DNA of 64,000 nt from Jiulongibacter sp966250325 (GTDB lineage: Bacteria; Bacteroidota; Bacteroidia; Cytophagales; Spirosomataceae), in NCBI GenBank assembly GCA_966250325.1, contig CBINGY010000013.1, forward strand, positions 1 to 64,000. Direction: 5' to 3'. Of this stretch, positions 18,347 through 27,122 are shown one piece after another. Both the position numbers and the translations under genes were made by a program. Each line of letters begins with the position of its first letter. Positions within the stretch are counted from its first letter, which is position 1. The notes under the pieces are model-generated. The model had not been told where the DNA came from, made no database searches, and saw only the letters and a program-made list of their open reading frames with translations.

Positions 18347-18951
18347 AAGTCTGTGAATCGGGGGCTCATCTGCTGGTCTGGGAGGCCACCGAGCAGGCTG
18401 AAGAATTGCTTGCTTTTTTGCCTTCTTCTATTCTTACCGATGCCGAGCTACTTGAGGTTAAATCACCGGCAAAAAAACTGGAACTAATGAGCAGCAGAGT
18501 AGCCATCCGCTATCTGGCAAATCAACTCGGAGTCAGCTTTGACGGTATTCGGAAAGATGAACACGGCAAACCCTACTTGGTCAATTCTTCCTGGCAAATG
18601 TCTGTAACCCATTCCCGAAAGTTTATGGGCGTAATTATGCATCCCGAAAAACCGGTAGGGATTGATTTGGAACTCCCTCAGCCTAAAATGTGGAAAATCC
18701 TTCCCCGATTATTTAATGAGCAGGAAATTGCAGATATAAATGGTGACCTTAACCGAATGTCCATTTACTGGTCTGCCAAAGAAGCTCTGTATAAACTCTA
18801 CGGTAAAAGGTCAACCGACTTCAGAACCAATCTGCTGATACATAAAAATAATCATTTACTTACCGGGGAAATTATCATGCCCGATCATCACCAGCTACAC
18901 CAGCTTTTTTATCAGCCTGTCGATGACTATTTCTTAATCTGGGCGATTTAG
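18328..18951 (+). CDS. 4'-phosphopantetheinyl transferase superfamily protein
   Basis: 207-aa Sfp-type transferase that moves the phosphopantetheine arm of CoA to a carrier-protein serine. The magnesium and CoA motif GIDLELPQ lies near residue 112 and the WSAKEALYKLYGK motif near 150. Length and single-chain form fit the Sfp/EntD group rather than trimeric AcpS. No polyketide or peptide synthase is in the window, so it probably serves fatty acid ACP or a distant cluster. Its 3' end overlaps the convergent ytxJ-like gene by 18 bases. Confidence 0.9.
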   Translation: MPVRFQKVCESGAHLLVWEATEQAEELLAFLPSSILTDAELLEVKSPAKKLELMSSRVAIRYLANQLGVSFDGIRKDEHGKPYLVNSSWQMSVTHSRKFMGVIMHPEKPVGIDLELPQPKMWKILPRLFNEQEIADINGDLNRMSIYWSAKEALYKLYGKRSTDFRTNLLIHKNNHLLTGEIIMPDHHQLHQLFYQPVDDYFLIWAI

Positions 18952-19281
18952 ATTTTCCAGAACCTCATTAAACGAAATTCCGAAATGAGATTCATCAAAA
19001 ATGGCTTTTCCGTTTTTTAGGACGATAACCTGCGGAGATTCATGATATACCCCAAGATCATCCGCTATGGCATTAGAAACAGATCTGAACTTCAAAAGAT
19101 CGACGAGGTAGGGCTTTAAATCACCGGCTTTCTCATTATCCCAGTTTCTTTCCATCCGGTGAAGAGCGGTGCCGCTTATAGGACAGGTGGTGCTGTGTTT
19201 AAAAATCATGACCGGCTTTTCTTCCGATTCCTTTTTTATTTCGGCAAGCTGGGCTTCCGAGGTAATGTAGTTCCAGTTCAT
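18934..19281 (-). CDS. ytxJ: Bacillithiol system redox-active protein YtxJ-like
   Basis: 115-aa thioredoxin-fold protein with a single active-site cysteine in HSTTCPIS (residue about 33) and a cis-Pro loop in HESPQVIVLKNG. This is the YtxJ/DUF2847 family, proposed monothiol bacilliredoxins in organisms that make bacillithiol. Many Bacteroidota make this thiol, but bacillithiol biosynthesis genes are not in this window. It runs convergent to the phosphopantetheinyl transferase gene and is separated by 56 bases from panC upstream. Confidence 0.88.
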   Translation of the reverse strand: MNWNYITSEAQLAEIKKESEEKPVMIFKHSTTCPISGTALHRMERNWDNEKAGDLKPYLVDLLKFRSVSNAIADDLGVYHESPQVIVLKNGKAIFDESHFGISFNEVLENLNRPD

Positions 19282-19337
19282 TGAAAAATACTATCCGTAA
19301 AAAATTTTAGAACAGAGAAGCAATCGGCCTTAGTTCC

Positions 19338-20171
19338 TCAGACTATCAGATTGTCAATAAGTCGTACTCCATCCAGATAAGCCGCGATACAAAGGGCATT
19401 ATTACCTGGAGAAAGCTTCTCATTGAGCGGTTCGAGCGTAGCAAAATCGGCAATATCAAAGTATTCCAGATTGAATTCTGGGCGGGCAGAAAAGAAATCA
19501 ATCAGCTGTTCTTTGATTTCGCATATTGGCATTCCGTTGATCAACCTTACAGAAGCTTCTCTCAATGCCTGATAGATGGCCGGGGCATTGGTGCGGGCAT
19601 CAGCAGATAAACGGGCATTTCTGGAAGACATTGCCAGCCCATCATTTTCTCTGAGTGTAGGACACGGTACAATTTCAACGTTAAAATGGAGGTCTTTGAC
19701 CAGTCTGTTAATTACGGCTACCTGCTGTATGTCTTTTAATCCGAAATACGCCCTGGTTGGTTCTGCAATATGGAAAAGTTTGGCTACCACTATTCCCACC
19801 CCATTAAAATGACCCGGTCTGAACTGTCCTTCCATTACCTGCTCCAGATTTCCGAAATGTAGTTTCAACTGTGGCGGTTCGGGATACATTTCATTGGCAT
19901 CGGGTACAAATACTACGTCGCATCCAGCTTTTTCCAGCATTTCGCAATCCCTCTCCAGAGTTCGTGGGTATTTCGCCAGATCATCGGGATTGTTAAACTG
20001 AGTGGGATTCACAAAAATACTGCATACCACCAACTCATTTTCTGATTTCGCCCTATTAATGAGCGATATATGCCCTTCGTGAAGAGCTCCCATAGTAGGC
20101 ACAAAACCAATAGATCCCGTTTGGGATTTCAAATATGCTTTGGTTTCAAAAATGTTCTTGAAAATTTGCAT
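19338..20171 (-). CDS. panC: Pantoate--beta-alanine ligase (pantothenate synthetase)
   Basis: 277-aa enzyme joining pantoate and beta-alanine with ATP. The nucleotidylyltransferase HxGH signature is visible in GFVPTMGALHEGHISL (about 23-38), followed by SIFVNPTQFN, YPRTLERD, GLKDIQQ and SSRNARLS, the KMSKS-like loop. It is the last gene of a tight minus-strand run (glmS, EamA transporter, panC) with 4-base gaps, so it is probably expressed with glmS. Confidence 0.97.
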   Translation of the reverse strand: MQIFKNIFETKAYLKSQTGSIGFVPTMGALHEGHISLINRAKSENELVVCSIFVNPTQFNNPDDLAKYPRTLERDCEMLEKAGCDVVFVPDANEMYPEPPQLKLHFGNLEQVMEGQFRPGHFNGVGIVVAKLFHIAEPTRAYFGLKDIQQVAVINRLVKDLHFNVEIVPCPTLRENDGLAMSSRNARLSADARTNAPAIYQALREASVRLINGMPICEIKEQLIDFFSARPEFNLEYFDIADFATLEPLNEKLSPGNNALCIAAYLDGVRLIDNLIV

Positions 20172-20175
20172 GCTT

Positions 20176-21087
20176 TTACTCTTCGTAATTCTTTTTTCTA
20201 CGACCCAAGGTCATCATTACAACTCCTCCTAGAATAACCCCACTGGCCAGAATCATACTTCCGCTAAGTTTTTCACCAGCCAGAAAATACCCGAGAAGTA
20301 TTGCCACCACCGGATTTACATACGCATAGGATGAAACCAGAAGTGGAGGAGCATGATTTATGAGCCAGACATAGGAGGTATAACCTATGAATGAACCTAT
20401 AAAAATAAGATAAGCCAAAGCCATGTAGGTGTCTTTACCCGCCTGAATAGTTAAACTGAACTGATCTTTTTCGGTCAAGAGTGAAATAACAAGAGCTACT
20501 AATCCACCTGAAACCATTTGAATGGCAGTACCCTGTAATCCTTTGGCCTGCCTGATGCGAGGGCTGATGATAGATCCCAATGCCCATACCACTGAGCCGA
20601 ACACTACCACTAAAAAGGGCCAGAAAGGGAGCTTATCTTCATTCTGTATAGCGAAAGGGTTAAACAAAAGAAGAACCCCTATCATTCCGGTGAAAATACC
20701 TGCCAGAGACAGCCAGGTAGGTTTGGTTCGGCTAAAAAAAAGGAAATCGAGCAAAAATGTCCAGAGCGGTAGCATGGCTACCAATAAGGCCACCAGCCCG
20801 GAAGGAATATACAGGATGGCATAGGCTACTGACGTGGTTCCCAGTCCGGTAAGCAAAAATCCTATAAAGGCACTTCCTTTGATCAGATGGAAGTGGCTTG
20901 GTTTTTCTCTGGTTAAGGCAATAGCCCAAAGGATAAAGCCTCCTATCACAAACCGAAGCATGGTAAGCCAGATAGGGGGAAGCTCCTCAAGGCCCAGTTT
21001 GACGCCCAAATAGGTGCTTCCCCAAATGATATATACCAGGAATAGATTTAAAAAAAGATTGGTTTTGTAATTTGAAGATACCTGCAT
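20176..21087 (-). CDS. EamA/DMT family transporter
   Basis: 303-aa inner-membrane protein with about ten predicted membrane segments and two EamA repeats. The first opens FLVYIIWGSTYLGVKLGLEELPP and the second has FIGSFIGYTSYVWLINHAPPLL with YVNPVVAILLGYFLAGE. These are the DMT-family signatures. Members export amino acids, nucleosides or other metabolites; the substrate is not predictable. It sits 4 bases after glmS and 4 bases before panC, which suggests shared transcription but no clear functional link. Confidence 0.9.
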   Translation of the reverse strand: MQVSSNYKTNLFLNLFLVYIIWGSTYLGVKLGLEELPPIWLTMLRFVIGGFILWAIALTREKPSHFHLIKGSAFIGFLLTGLGTTSVAYAILYIPSGLVALLVAMLPLWTFLLDFLFFSRTKPTWLSLAGIFTGMIGVLLLFNPFAIQNEDKLPFWPFLVVVFGSVVWALGSIISPRIRQAKGLQGTAIQMVSGGLVALVISLLTEKDQFSLTIQAGKDTYMALAYLIFIGSFIGYTSYVWLINHAPPLLVSSYAYVNPVVAILLGYFLAGEKLSGSMILASGVILGGVVMMTLGRRKKNYEE

Positions 21088-21091
21088 CCGG

Positions 21092-22930
21092 TTATTCTAC
21101 TGTTACAGACTTTGCCAAGTTTCTGGGCTGATCCACATTTCTGCCCCTCAATACGGCAATGTAATACGAAAGTAATTGCAAAGGAACTGAGGCCAGAAGC
21201 GGAGTAATCATTTCATGACCTGACGGTATTTCAATCACGAAATCTACCATATTTTTGACTACTTCATCCCCTTCATTCACTACCGCAATTACTCTTCCCT
21301 TTCGGGCTTTTACTTCCTGTATGTTCGAGACTACTTTTTCGTAAGAGCTGTCTTTGGTGGCAATGAATACTACAGGCATGTCTTCGTCTATAAGAGCAAT
21401 TGGCCCATGTTTCATCTCAGCTGCCGGGTAACCTTCAGCATGTATATACGAGATCTCCTTCAATTTAAGAGCACCTTCCAGGGCTACCGGAAAATTGACT
21501 CCACGGCCAAGGAAAATGAAATTGGAAGCAAAAGTAAATAGTTTGGATATCTCCTTTATTTCTTCGGCTTTGGCCAGAATTTCTCCGATTTTATTCGGAA
21601 CCGCCGCCATTTCTGCCAGAAGCAGTCGGTATTCGCTTTCTGTTAGGGTTTCTTTCTGTCTTGCAACGGCCAGAGCCATGAGGGTTAAAACGGTAACCTG
21701 GGCAGTAAATGCTTTGGTACTGGCTACTCCGATTTCCGGCCCCGCATGTGTGTAAACACCAGCGTCAGTAAATCGGGAGATGGAAGAGCCCACTACGTTA
21801 CATATTCCGAGAATAGTTGCTCCTTTTCGTTTGGCGAGTTCCAGAGCGGCCAGTGTATCGGCAGTTTCGCCGGATTGAGAAATTGCAATAACAAAATCTC
21901 CTTCTCTTATAATCGGATTCCGGTATCTGAATTCCGAAGCATATTCTACCTCTACATTGATTCTTGCCAGCTCTTCAAACAGATATTCTCCCACCAGACC
22001 CGCATGCCAGCTGGTTCCGCATGCTACAAAAACAATGCGTTTGGCTTTGGCAAGTTTATCCATGTAATTTATCAAACCGCCCAGCTGAATATGTGCGGTT
22101 TCGGCATTGAGTCTTCCCCGCATACAATCTGCGACAGATTTTGGCTGCTCAAAAATCTCTTTTAGCATGAAGTGGTCAAAACCTCCCTTTTCTATACTTT
22201 CGAGTTCAAGCTCCACGGTTTGAATAAATGCTCCTTTCTCCTCGTTTTGAAGGGTTTTTATCGTCAGCTCATTGTCCTGTACGATAGCTATTTCGAAATC
22301 GTCAAGATAAACTACCTCCTTCGTATACTCGATAATTGGTGTGGCATCGGAAGCAAAGAAATATTCTTCATGCCCTACACCGATGACTAATGGGCTCCCC
22401 TTTCGGGCAGCAATTAACTGACCGGGACGGTCCTTGTCAATGATAACAATGGCATAGGCTCCAACTACTTCGGTCAGTGCAAGCCGAACAGCCTCCTCCG
22501 TGGTACATCCTTTGTGTTTTTGAATATCTTCAATGAAATTAATCAGAACCTCCGTATCTGTTTCACTATCAAAAGAGTAGCCTTTGTTTAGTAAGGACTT
22601 TTTGATGGAGGCATAGTTTTCGATAATTCCGTTATGGATGATGGCCAGATGCTGTCCCTGCGAAAAATGTGGGTGAGCATTCACGTCGTTTGGCTCACCA
22701 TGCGTGGCCCATCGGGTATGACCAATACCCACGCAGGCATGAAGTTCTTTGCCCTGAAGTTCATATTCCAGGTCAGATACCTTTCCTTTTTTCTTGTAAA
22801 CTTTAAGTCCGTTTCCGTTGAGTAATGCAATACCGGCACTGTCGTAACCTCGGTATTCCAAACGTTTTAACCCCTTAATTATCAATGGGGCGGCCTCCCT
22901 GTGGCCCGTGTAAGCTACAATTCCGCACAT
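21092..22930 (-). CDS. glmS: Glutamine--fructose-6-phosphate aminotransferase (isomerizing)
   Basis: 612-aa cytoplasmic enzyme making glucosamine-6-phosphate for cell wall and LPS. Cys2 (MCGIVAYTG) is the N-terminal glutaminase nucleophile. RRLEYRGYDSAGIA-like and HTRWATHGEPN motifs follow. Two SIS isomerase domains occupy about residues 285-610 (FVACGTSWHAGL, SQSGETADTL, EMKHGPIALI), and the C-terminus AKSVTVE is typical. No glmS ribozyme is recognisable upstream. It appears to be first in the transcript, because a terminator ends the DUF4270 gene just before it. Confidence 0.97.
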   Translation of the reverse strand: MCGIVAYTGHREAAPLIIKGLKRLEYRGYDSAGIALLNGNGLKVYKKKGKVSDLEYELQGKELHACVGIGHTRWATHGEPNDVNAHPHFSQGQHLAIIHNGIIENYASIKKSLLNKGYSFDSETDTEVLINFIEDIQKHKGCTTEEAVRLALTEVVGAYAIVIIDKDRPGQLIAARKGSPLVIGVGHEEYFFASDATPIIEYTKEVVYLDDFEIAIVQDNELTIKTLQNEEKGAFIQTVELELESIEKGGFDHFMLKEIFEQPKSVADCMRGRLNAETAHIQLGGLINYMDKLAKAKRIVFVACGTSWHAGLVGEYLFEELARINVEVEYASEFRYRNPIIREGDFVIAISQSGETADTLAALELAKRKGATILGICNVVGSSISRFTDAGVYTHAGPEIGVASTKAFTAQVTVLTLMALAVARQKETLTESEYRLLLAEMAAVPNKIGEILAKAEEIKEISKLFTFASNFIFLGRGVNFPVALEGALKLKEISYIHAEGYPAAEMKHGPIALIDEDMPVVFIATKDSSYEKVVSNIQEVKARKGRVIAVVNEGDEVVKNMVDFVIEIPSGHEMITPLLASVPLQLLSYYIAVLRGRNVDQPRNLAKSVTVE

Positions 22931-22968
22931 ACTTTTTTTTGTTATTAATTAGAGTAGAAAATCTGAAT

Positions 22969-22983
22969 TTGTTGTGTCAACAA
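22969..22983. promoter_or_regulatory. Short palindrome upstream of glmS, possible operator
   Basis: TTGTTG TGT CAACAA, a perfect 6-bp inverted repeat with a 3-base centre, located 39-53 bases upstream of the glmS ATG in the presumed promoter region. Its function is unknown. Confidence 0.3.
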
Positions 22984-22984
22984 G

Positions 22985-23027
22985 TGGTAAAAATAAAGAA
23001 ACTATACCTACGGGAGGTATAGTTTCT
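22985..23027 (-). terminator. Terminator between the DUF4270 gene and glmS
   Basis: 13-bp perfect stem AGAAACTATACCT / AGGTATAGTTTCT (22997-23009 and 23015-23027) with loop ACGGG. Read on the minus strand it is followed by a T-rich tract (TTTATTTTTACC). It lies 25 bases past the DUF4270 stop and splits this gene from glmS. Confidence 0.8.
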
Positions 23028-23052
23028 CTCAAATCTATTTAAAGGATATGGC

Positions 23053-24402
23053 TTACTCTGAATAGTACAAATTAAGTTTGAAATTACGTAGCACCATCCG
23101 GTTTAAACCTGCATTGAAAACGATGGCGGTTCCCGGGTTGGAGGTAGGAATTGCTGGTACCAGGATCAGACCATTGTCACTTCGTTTTTTAATGGTAATG
23201 TCCTGAAGATAAGGTGTTACATCTGCCAGGAATTTATTCGTGGAATCTACGTAAGTCGTAAGGAATCCAGAATTCGACCCCAGAAAATTATTGACGTATG
23301 AATAATCACCGTTCACTCTTTTCACGCTGTTTCCTTCCATTTCAAGAAACGTAACAAACGGGGCATTAGGATACTGCTTGTTAAATGTACTCTTATCGGC
23401 CTCAAACTCAAGAACCGCTCGTTTGATCTCCGGATTCTTTAATGCACCCAGACCAGGGAATTTGACCCTTGTGGCCAATCCGGCAGATGCCTGCAGGTAC
23501 GTATTCCCATTCGTTTCACTTTGTTTTAATGTATTTCCTTTTGAGGTAAGCCCGGCCAGAACCGTACCGTTTCTCTCAGCAATCACCCGGTTGAACCGGT
23601 TTCCTGTAAATTCGAATTGATAACTTAGGGCTGTGGTATCTCCTTGGTTATGAACGTAATACACTAAGGAAGAGGTGGCCAGATTCGAAGATAGTGAGTT
23701 TAGGTTAAAAGAAGTAACCGAGTTTGCACCGGTGGAGGTGAAAACAAAACCACGAAAAGCGTTACTAAAGGCTTCGCGGTCTTCAGCGGTTTCGGTACCT
23801 TCCAGTTTTTTAAGTTCTTCCCCTATTACATCAGGAAGTCTGATCCTGAGGTATAACGGCAGACTGTCATTAGCCGTTCTCATATCGCTTCTTTCGAAAG
23901 TTACCGAGGCAATAGGAGTGGGTTCATAGGAAACCTCGCTGTCATAATTGTAATTTTTTGAAGGCAATGAAGCAGATAAACGATGCACATTCAGGGTCAT
24001 GCGGCCTGTGCTGTCACCGAATACAAGATTATCCCGGTTTACCAATCGAATAACCAGAGAGTCGAAAACCTGCGTATCCAGAATATCAAATGGAATGGCA
24101 GATAAGGCCCCGGTGAGTGGATTGGCCTCCTGAGGTAAGGTCGGTTGCAAATAAGCCGATGCCGTAATTTTACCCAAAACAGGATCAGTGTAACTACCTA
24201 CCAGTGCCGCTGCCTGACCGGATGTTATGGCTGAATCCATTAGATAGGTACCCAATTCCAGACTCAGCGTATCGGTAAAATAGGTTTCTTCCTGATTATC
24301 AGTGCCCGGAAAACGAATATCTGTGGGATTCTCGCAGGCAAAAAAGAAAGCGGAAATCAGCACGAAAGCCGAATTCCGCATCACTTTGAATGTATTAGAC
24401 AT
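23053..24402 (-). CDS. DUF4270 family outer-membrane or surface lipoprotein
   Basis: 449-aa lipoprotein specific to Bacteroidota. The signal peptide ends in a lipobox (LISAFFFAC, followed by ENPTD). The start of the mature part (TDTLSLELGTYLMDSAITSG, then VGSYTDPVLGKITASAY) is the DUF4270 hallmark. The function is unknown. The ATG at 24402 is chosen because a longer frame overlaps the preceding gene and hides the signal peptide; an ATG at 24381 is also possible. It follows the glycogen-synthase-like gene by 4 bases, a pairing I recall as common in this phylum. Confidence 0.85.
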   Translation of the reverse strand: MSNTFKVMRNSAFVLISAFFFACENPTDIRFPGTDNQEETYFTDTLSLELGTYLMDSAITSGQAAALVGSYTDPVLGKITASAYLQPTLPQEANPLTGALSAIPFDILDTQVFDSLVIRLVNRDNLVFGDSTGRMTLNVHRLSASLPSKNYNYDSEVSYEPTPIASVTFERSDMRTANDSLPLYLRIRLPDVIGEELKKLEGTETAEDREAFSNAFRGFVFTSTGANSVTSFNLNSLSSNLATSSLVYYVHNQGDTTALSYQFEFTGNRFNRVIAERNGTVLAGLTSKGNTLKQSETNGNTYLQASAGLATRVKFPGLGALKNPEIKRAVLEFEADKSTFNKQYPNAPFVTFLEMEGNSVKRVNGDYSYVNNFLGSNSGFLTTYVDSTNKFLADVTPYLQDITIKKRSDNGLILVPAIPTSNPGTAIVFNAGLNRMVLRNFKLNLYYSE

Positions 24403-24406
24403 GAAA

Positions 24407-25216
24407 TTAGTCTGCCAGTTCTGTATAAAGGTTATAAAACGTATCGGTAATATCTTCATCCTCAATCTGAGCATTTATTTTTCGCTCAGCAATTTCGTCC
24501 ACAATTGATTCCAGACTTTCGTTCAATCCGTGATTTGCTTTCACAACGGCATCAGCGTATTCACAACCAATTTTGATAAACCCGCTAAAATCCCTGCTCC
24601 TTAAATTGGCCAGGTTTTCGTCTGAGATGTCCATCATTTTGGCTTTTGAAATCACATCCTCGCTGAACTTATGATCGAATACGTTATTGTAAACGGTAAA
24701 AACCGACTTCGTATTTTTGAAGATAGGGTCGTTTTTGTAAGTTGTTTTCAAATAAAGAGGAACAAGGGCGGTCATCCAGTCGGTACAATGCACTACATCT
24801 GGGGCCCAGCCTAGCTTTTTGACAGTTTCCAAAGCTCCTTTACAGAAGAAGATGGCACGCTCATCATTGTCATCATGAAAAGCTCCGGCCTTATCTGTAA
24901 ATACAGTTTTTCTCTGGAAATAATCCTCATTGTCAAGAAAATAAACCTGCAGCTTAGCTGCGGGAATAGATGCCACCTTGATAATCAGTGGTTTCTCATC
25001 TTCTCCTACTGTGATATTGATCCCCGATAACCTCACCACCTCATGCAAACGGTTCTTTCTTTCGTTGATTGTTCCGAAACGAGGCATCAGAATTCTGATT
25101 TCCATTCCCCGCTCCTGCATTTCCTGAGGTAATTTTCTGGTTAAAGTAGCTATCTTGGATAATTCTAAAAATGGGTCAATTTCACTTGTAAGATAAAGAA
25201 TACGAAGTTTACTCAT
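24407..25216 (-). CDS. Short glycogen/starch synthase-like protein (GT5 N-terminal domain only)
   Basis: 269-aa protein resembling only the N-terminal Rossmann half of GT5 glycogen synthases: RILYLTSEIDPF, IRILMPRFGTINERKNRLHEVVRLSG, DVVHCTDWMTALVPLYLKT, FTVYNNVFD. The C-terminal nucleotide-binding half is absent, and the usual KTGGL ADP-glucose loop is replaced by LELSKIATL. Classical synthase activity is therefore doubtful. It is probably a repurposed sugar-binding or regulatory protein linked to the DUF4270 lipoprotein that follows it by 4 bases. The automatic name glycogen synthase would overstate the evidence. Confidence 0.8.
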   Translation of the reverse strand: MSKLRILYLTSEIDPFLELSKIATLTRKLPQEMQERGMEIRILMPRFGTINERKNRLHEVVRLSGINITVGEDEKPLIIKVASIPAAKLQVYFLDNEDYFQRKTVFTDKAGAFHDDNDERAIFFCKGALETVKKLGWAPDVVHCTDWMTALVPLYLKTTYKNDPIFKNTKSVFTVYNNVFDHKFSEDVISKAKMMDISDENLANLRSRDFSGFIKIGCEYADAVVKANHGLNESLESIVDEIAERKINAQIEDEDITDTFYNLYTELAD

Positions 25217-25264
25217 ATAGAATGTTTTTGGTCAGAAATCCGGAATAGCTTCCGATTTGAGCTG

Positions 25265-25299
25265 CAAAGATACTAAAAAAAATCCTATTAAATCACAAA
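25265..25299 (-). promoter_or_regulatory. Promoter of the synthase-like/DUF4270 operon
   Basis: On the minus strand TTTG (25299-25296), 23 bases, then TATCTTTG (25272-25265), 48 bases before the ATG at 25216. The box matches the Bacteroidota consensus; the spacing is on the long side. Confidence 0.55.
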
Positions 25300-25403
25300 C
25301 AATTCTTTCGTAAGAGTTTTAACACGGTAGATTTCAGCCCTTTTAGTGCCAATCCTGGTGACTGGATTTTATTTGAATGCAGCGTGGATTTAAGCAAACT
25401 CAG

Positions 25404-26813
25404 TTATTGTTCAATGAACCTGAAAAAGCCTGCTTCGTTCTTAACCAATTGCACCCTCTCTGCTTTTAAAGCCTCATTTATCTCGGTAAGAATGCTTGCA
25501 TTTCCTGAAATGATATTTTCAAAGTAGGCTGTGAGGTCTGTTCCTGCAATTTCTTGAGCTGCACTTTTGTAACCTTCATAGGTGTAGCCGATGTAGGGTT
25601 TGCCATATCGCCTCCAAAGTAATCGCATGAGGTCATCCAGGTTCTTTTTTCCGGATGTGGAGGTTTCTATGAGATGATTCAATATAAGAGCGGCTGCGGC
25701 TCCTTTGTGATACACAGAAACCTTTCGGTCAGGTGCTCCTTTTTTATAGCCGTCAAGCCATAAATCCCAGGAACTCTCTAACAAGGAAAGGTCTGCTTTG
25801 TCAGCGGTTTCAAAATGTCTTCTCAGCGTAGTTTCCAGTTCATTGAGATAAGTCGCTTTATCAAATACTCCCGATCGGTAAAGCATCCAGTCGCCGTAAA
25901 ACGTGGTCAGTCCTTCTGCCACAAAGCAGGTGGAGAAATACATCTCCCGGGAATAATCATAAGGCAGAAGTTCCACAGGTCGAATGCGTTTTATGTTCCA
26001 TGCATGAAACAGCTCGTGGGAAGATAATCCTAACAGGTCATTGTACCATGCTTCAAATTTTTCGGTATCTGGCCCGAGGGTCATCATAGTTGACCGGCTA
26101 TGCTCCACACCATGGTATGCCGCTTCCTGACTAATCAGTAGCATGAAATGAAAACTATCCCCAGGGAATTCTCCAAAAACTTCTATCTGAGCTCTCGTAA
26201 ACTTTATGAAGTCTTTTCTGAGGAGCTCAGTCGGGAGTTCCCAGGGGCCTTTAATCCACAGATGAAAATGAACCGAATCAATTTCATAATCGATATGCTG
26301 CAGTTTGGATGCAATAAAAAAGGGAGAGTCAACGAGTTCGTGGTAATCGTTGGCAGAAAATACCGTCAGGTCCTCTTCACGCGTATACCTCATTCCTCCT
26401 GCTATGTCATTGTTAGGCTCAAAATGAACAGTCATTTCGCAGGGTTCACTCATTCTGTCCGGATGATACATGCAGCAATTCACCGGATTGATATAAAGAA
26501 AATCTTGTTGAATACAGCTTCCTCCTGCATTTACCACATCGGCATAAAACTGATAGCGGATTGTTAGTGTACCAACCGTGGGGTTTACCAAAAGCCACTC
26601 ATCTTTGCTGATTTTTGCTATTTCCAGAGGGATGTCTTTTTCTTTGAAAGCCTTTACTTTCCGGATATATTGTGCAAAATTCTGAAGCTCGTATCTGCCC
26701 GGACGCCAGGCCGGGAGCTGTACCTTCGTTTCACCGGAAGGGCAATTTTCTAATGTTAAGCTTACATTCAGATAGTTTGAACCATCACCTGCAGGATTTA
26801 TTTCGTACTTCAT
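25404..26813 (-). CDS. M61 family metallopeptidase (glycyl aminopeptidase-like)
   Basis: 469-aa cytoplasmic-looking zinc peptidase with no signal peptide. Zinc motif HELFHAWN with H268 and H272, and the third ligand in FVAEGLTTFYGDW. The N-terminal beta-rich domain has the M61 pattern QLPAWRPGRYELQNFAQYI. Classical M61 proteins are about 600 aa with a C-terminal PDZ domain, which is missing here; the chain stops after ILTEINEALKAERVQL. The ATG at 26813 is used because the frame upstream of it has only a TTG. Divergent from rpmH, with overlapping promoter regions. Confidence 0.88.
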   Translation of the reverse strand: MKYEINPAGDGSNYLNVSLTLENCPSGETKVQLPAWRPGRYELQNFAQYIRKVKAFKEKDIPLEIAKISKDEWLLVNPTVGTLTIRYQFYADVVNAGGSCIQQDFLYINPVNCCMYHPDRMSEPCEMTVHFEPNNDIAGGMRYTREEDLTVFSANDYHELVDSPFFIASKLQHIDYEIDSVHFHLWIKGPWELPTELLRKDFIKFTRAQIEVFGEFPGDSFHFMLLISQEAAYHGVEHSRSTMMTLGPDTEKFEAWYNDLLGLSSHELFHAWNIKRIRPVELLPYDYSREMYFSTCFVAEGLTTFYGDWMLYRSGVFDKATYLNELETTLRRHFETADKADLSLLESSWDLWLDGYKKGAPDRKVSVYHKGAAAALILNHLIETSTSGKKNLDDLMRLLWRRYGKPYIGYTYEGYKSAAQEIAGTDLTAYFENIISGNASILTEINEALKAERVQLVKNEAGFFRFIEQ

Positions 26814-26826
26814 TCCCAATTAAATG

Positions 26827-26857
26827 TTTGATAAAAAGAAAGTATTCTCTATTTTTG
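26827..26857 (+). promoter_or_regulatory. Promoter of rpmH
   Basis: TTTG (26827-26830), exactly 19 bases, then TATTTTTG (26850-26857): a full Bacteroidota sigma-factor consensus, 42 bases before the rpmH start. It is the best-formed promoter in the window. Confidence 0.85.
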
Positions 26858-26863
26858 CACTCC

Positions 26864-26871
26864 CAAATTTA
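26864..26871 (-). promoter_or_regulatory. -7 box (TAAATTTG) of the M61 peptidase gene
   Basis: Minus-strand TAAATTTG, 50 bases upstream of the M61 ATG. It overlaps the rpmH promoter/leader region, so the two divergent genes share control DNA. Confidence 0.5.
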
Positions 26872-26899
26872 AGGATAGGACAACAATAATTGAATTAGA

Positions 26900-27055
26900 A
26901 TGAAGCGGACATTCCAGCCATCAAATAGAAAGCGTAAGAATAAGCATGGGTTTCGTGAGCGTAACAGCACACCGGGCGGTCGTCGTGTATTGAAAGCCCG
27001 CAGAGCCAAAGGAAGATGGAAACTGACGGTTTCTGACGAGAAATCGCACAAATAA
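26900..27055 (+). CDS. rpmH: Large ribosomal subunit protein bL34
   Basis: 51-aa basic protein starting MKRTFQPSNRKRKNKHGF, with GGRRVLKARRAKGR in the middle: the invariant L34 pattern. The C-terminal extension (WKLTVSDEKSHK) is normal for Bacteroidota. It is the 50S subunit protein and here, as in most bacteria, precedes rnpA. A stem-loop terminator lies between them. Confidence 0.97.
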   Translation: MKRTFQPSNRKRKNKHGFRERNSTPGGRRVLKARRAKGRWKLTVSDEKSHK

Positions 27056-27083
27056 ATCTTAGAAATTCTGGCAAAGAAATTGG

Positions 27084-27108
27084 AAGCCGCCTCATGGGTG
27101 GCTTTTTT
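27084..27108 (+). terminator. Terminator or attenuator between rpmH and rnpA
   Basis: 8-bp stem AAGCCGCC / GGTGGCTT (27084-27091 and 27097-27104, one G-T pair) and a run of six T. It ends 15 bases before the rnpA start. It would reduce rnpA transcription relative to rpmH. Confidence 0.75.
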
Positions 27109-27122
27109 GCTATATTTATTTC

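Noticed and set aside
22931..22996. glmS ribozyme upstream of glmS
   Set aside because: The space before the gene is short, shows only a small palindrome, and glmS ribozymes are known mainly from Firmicutes.
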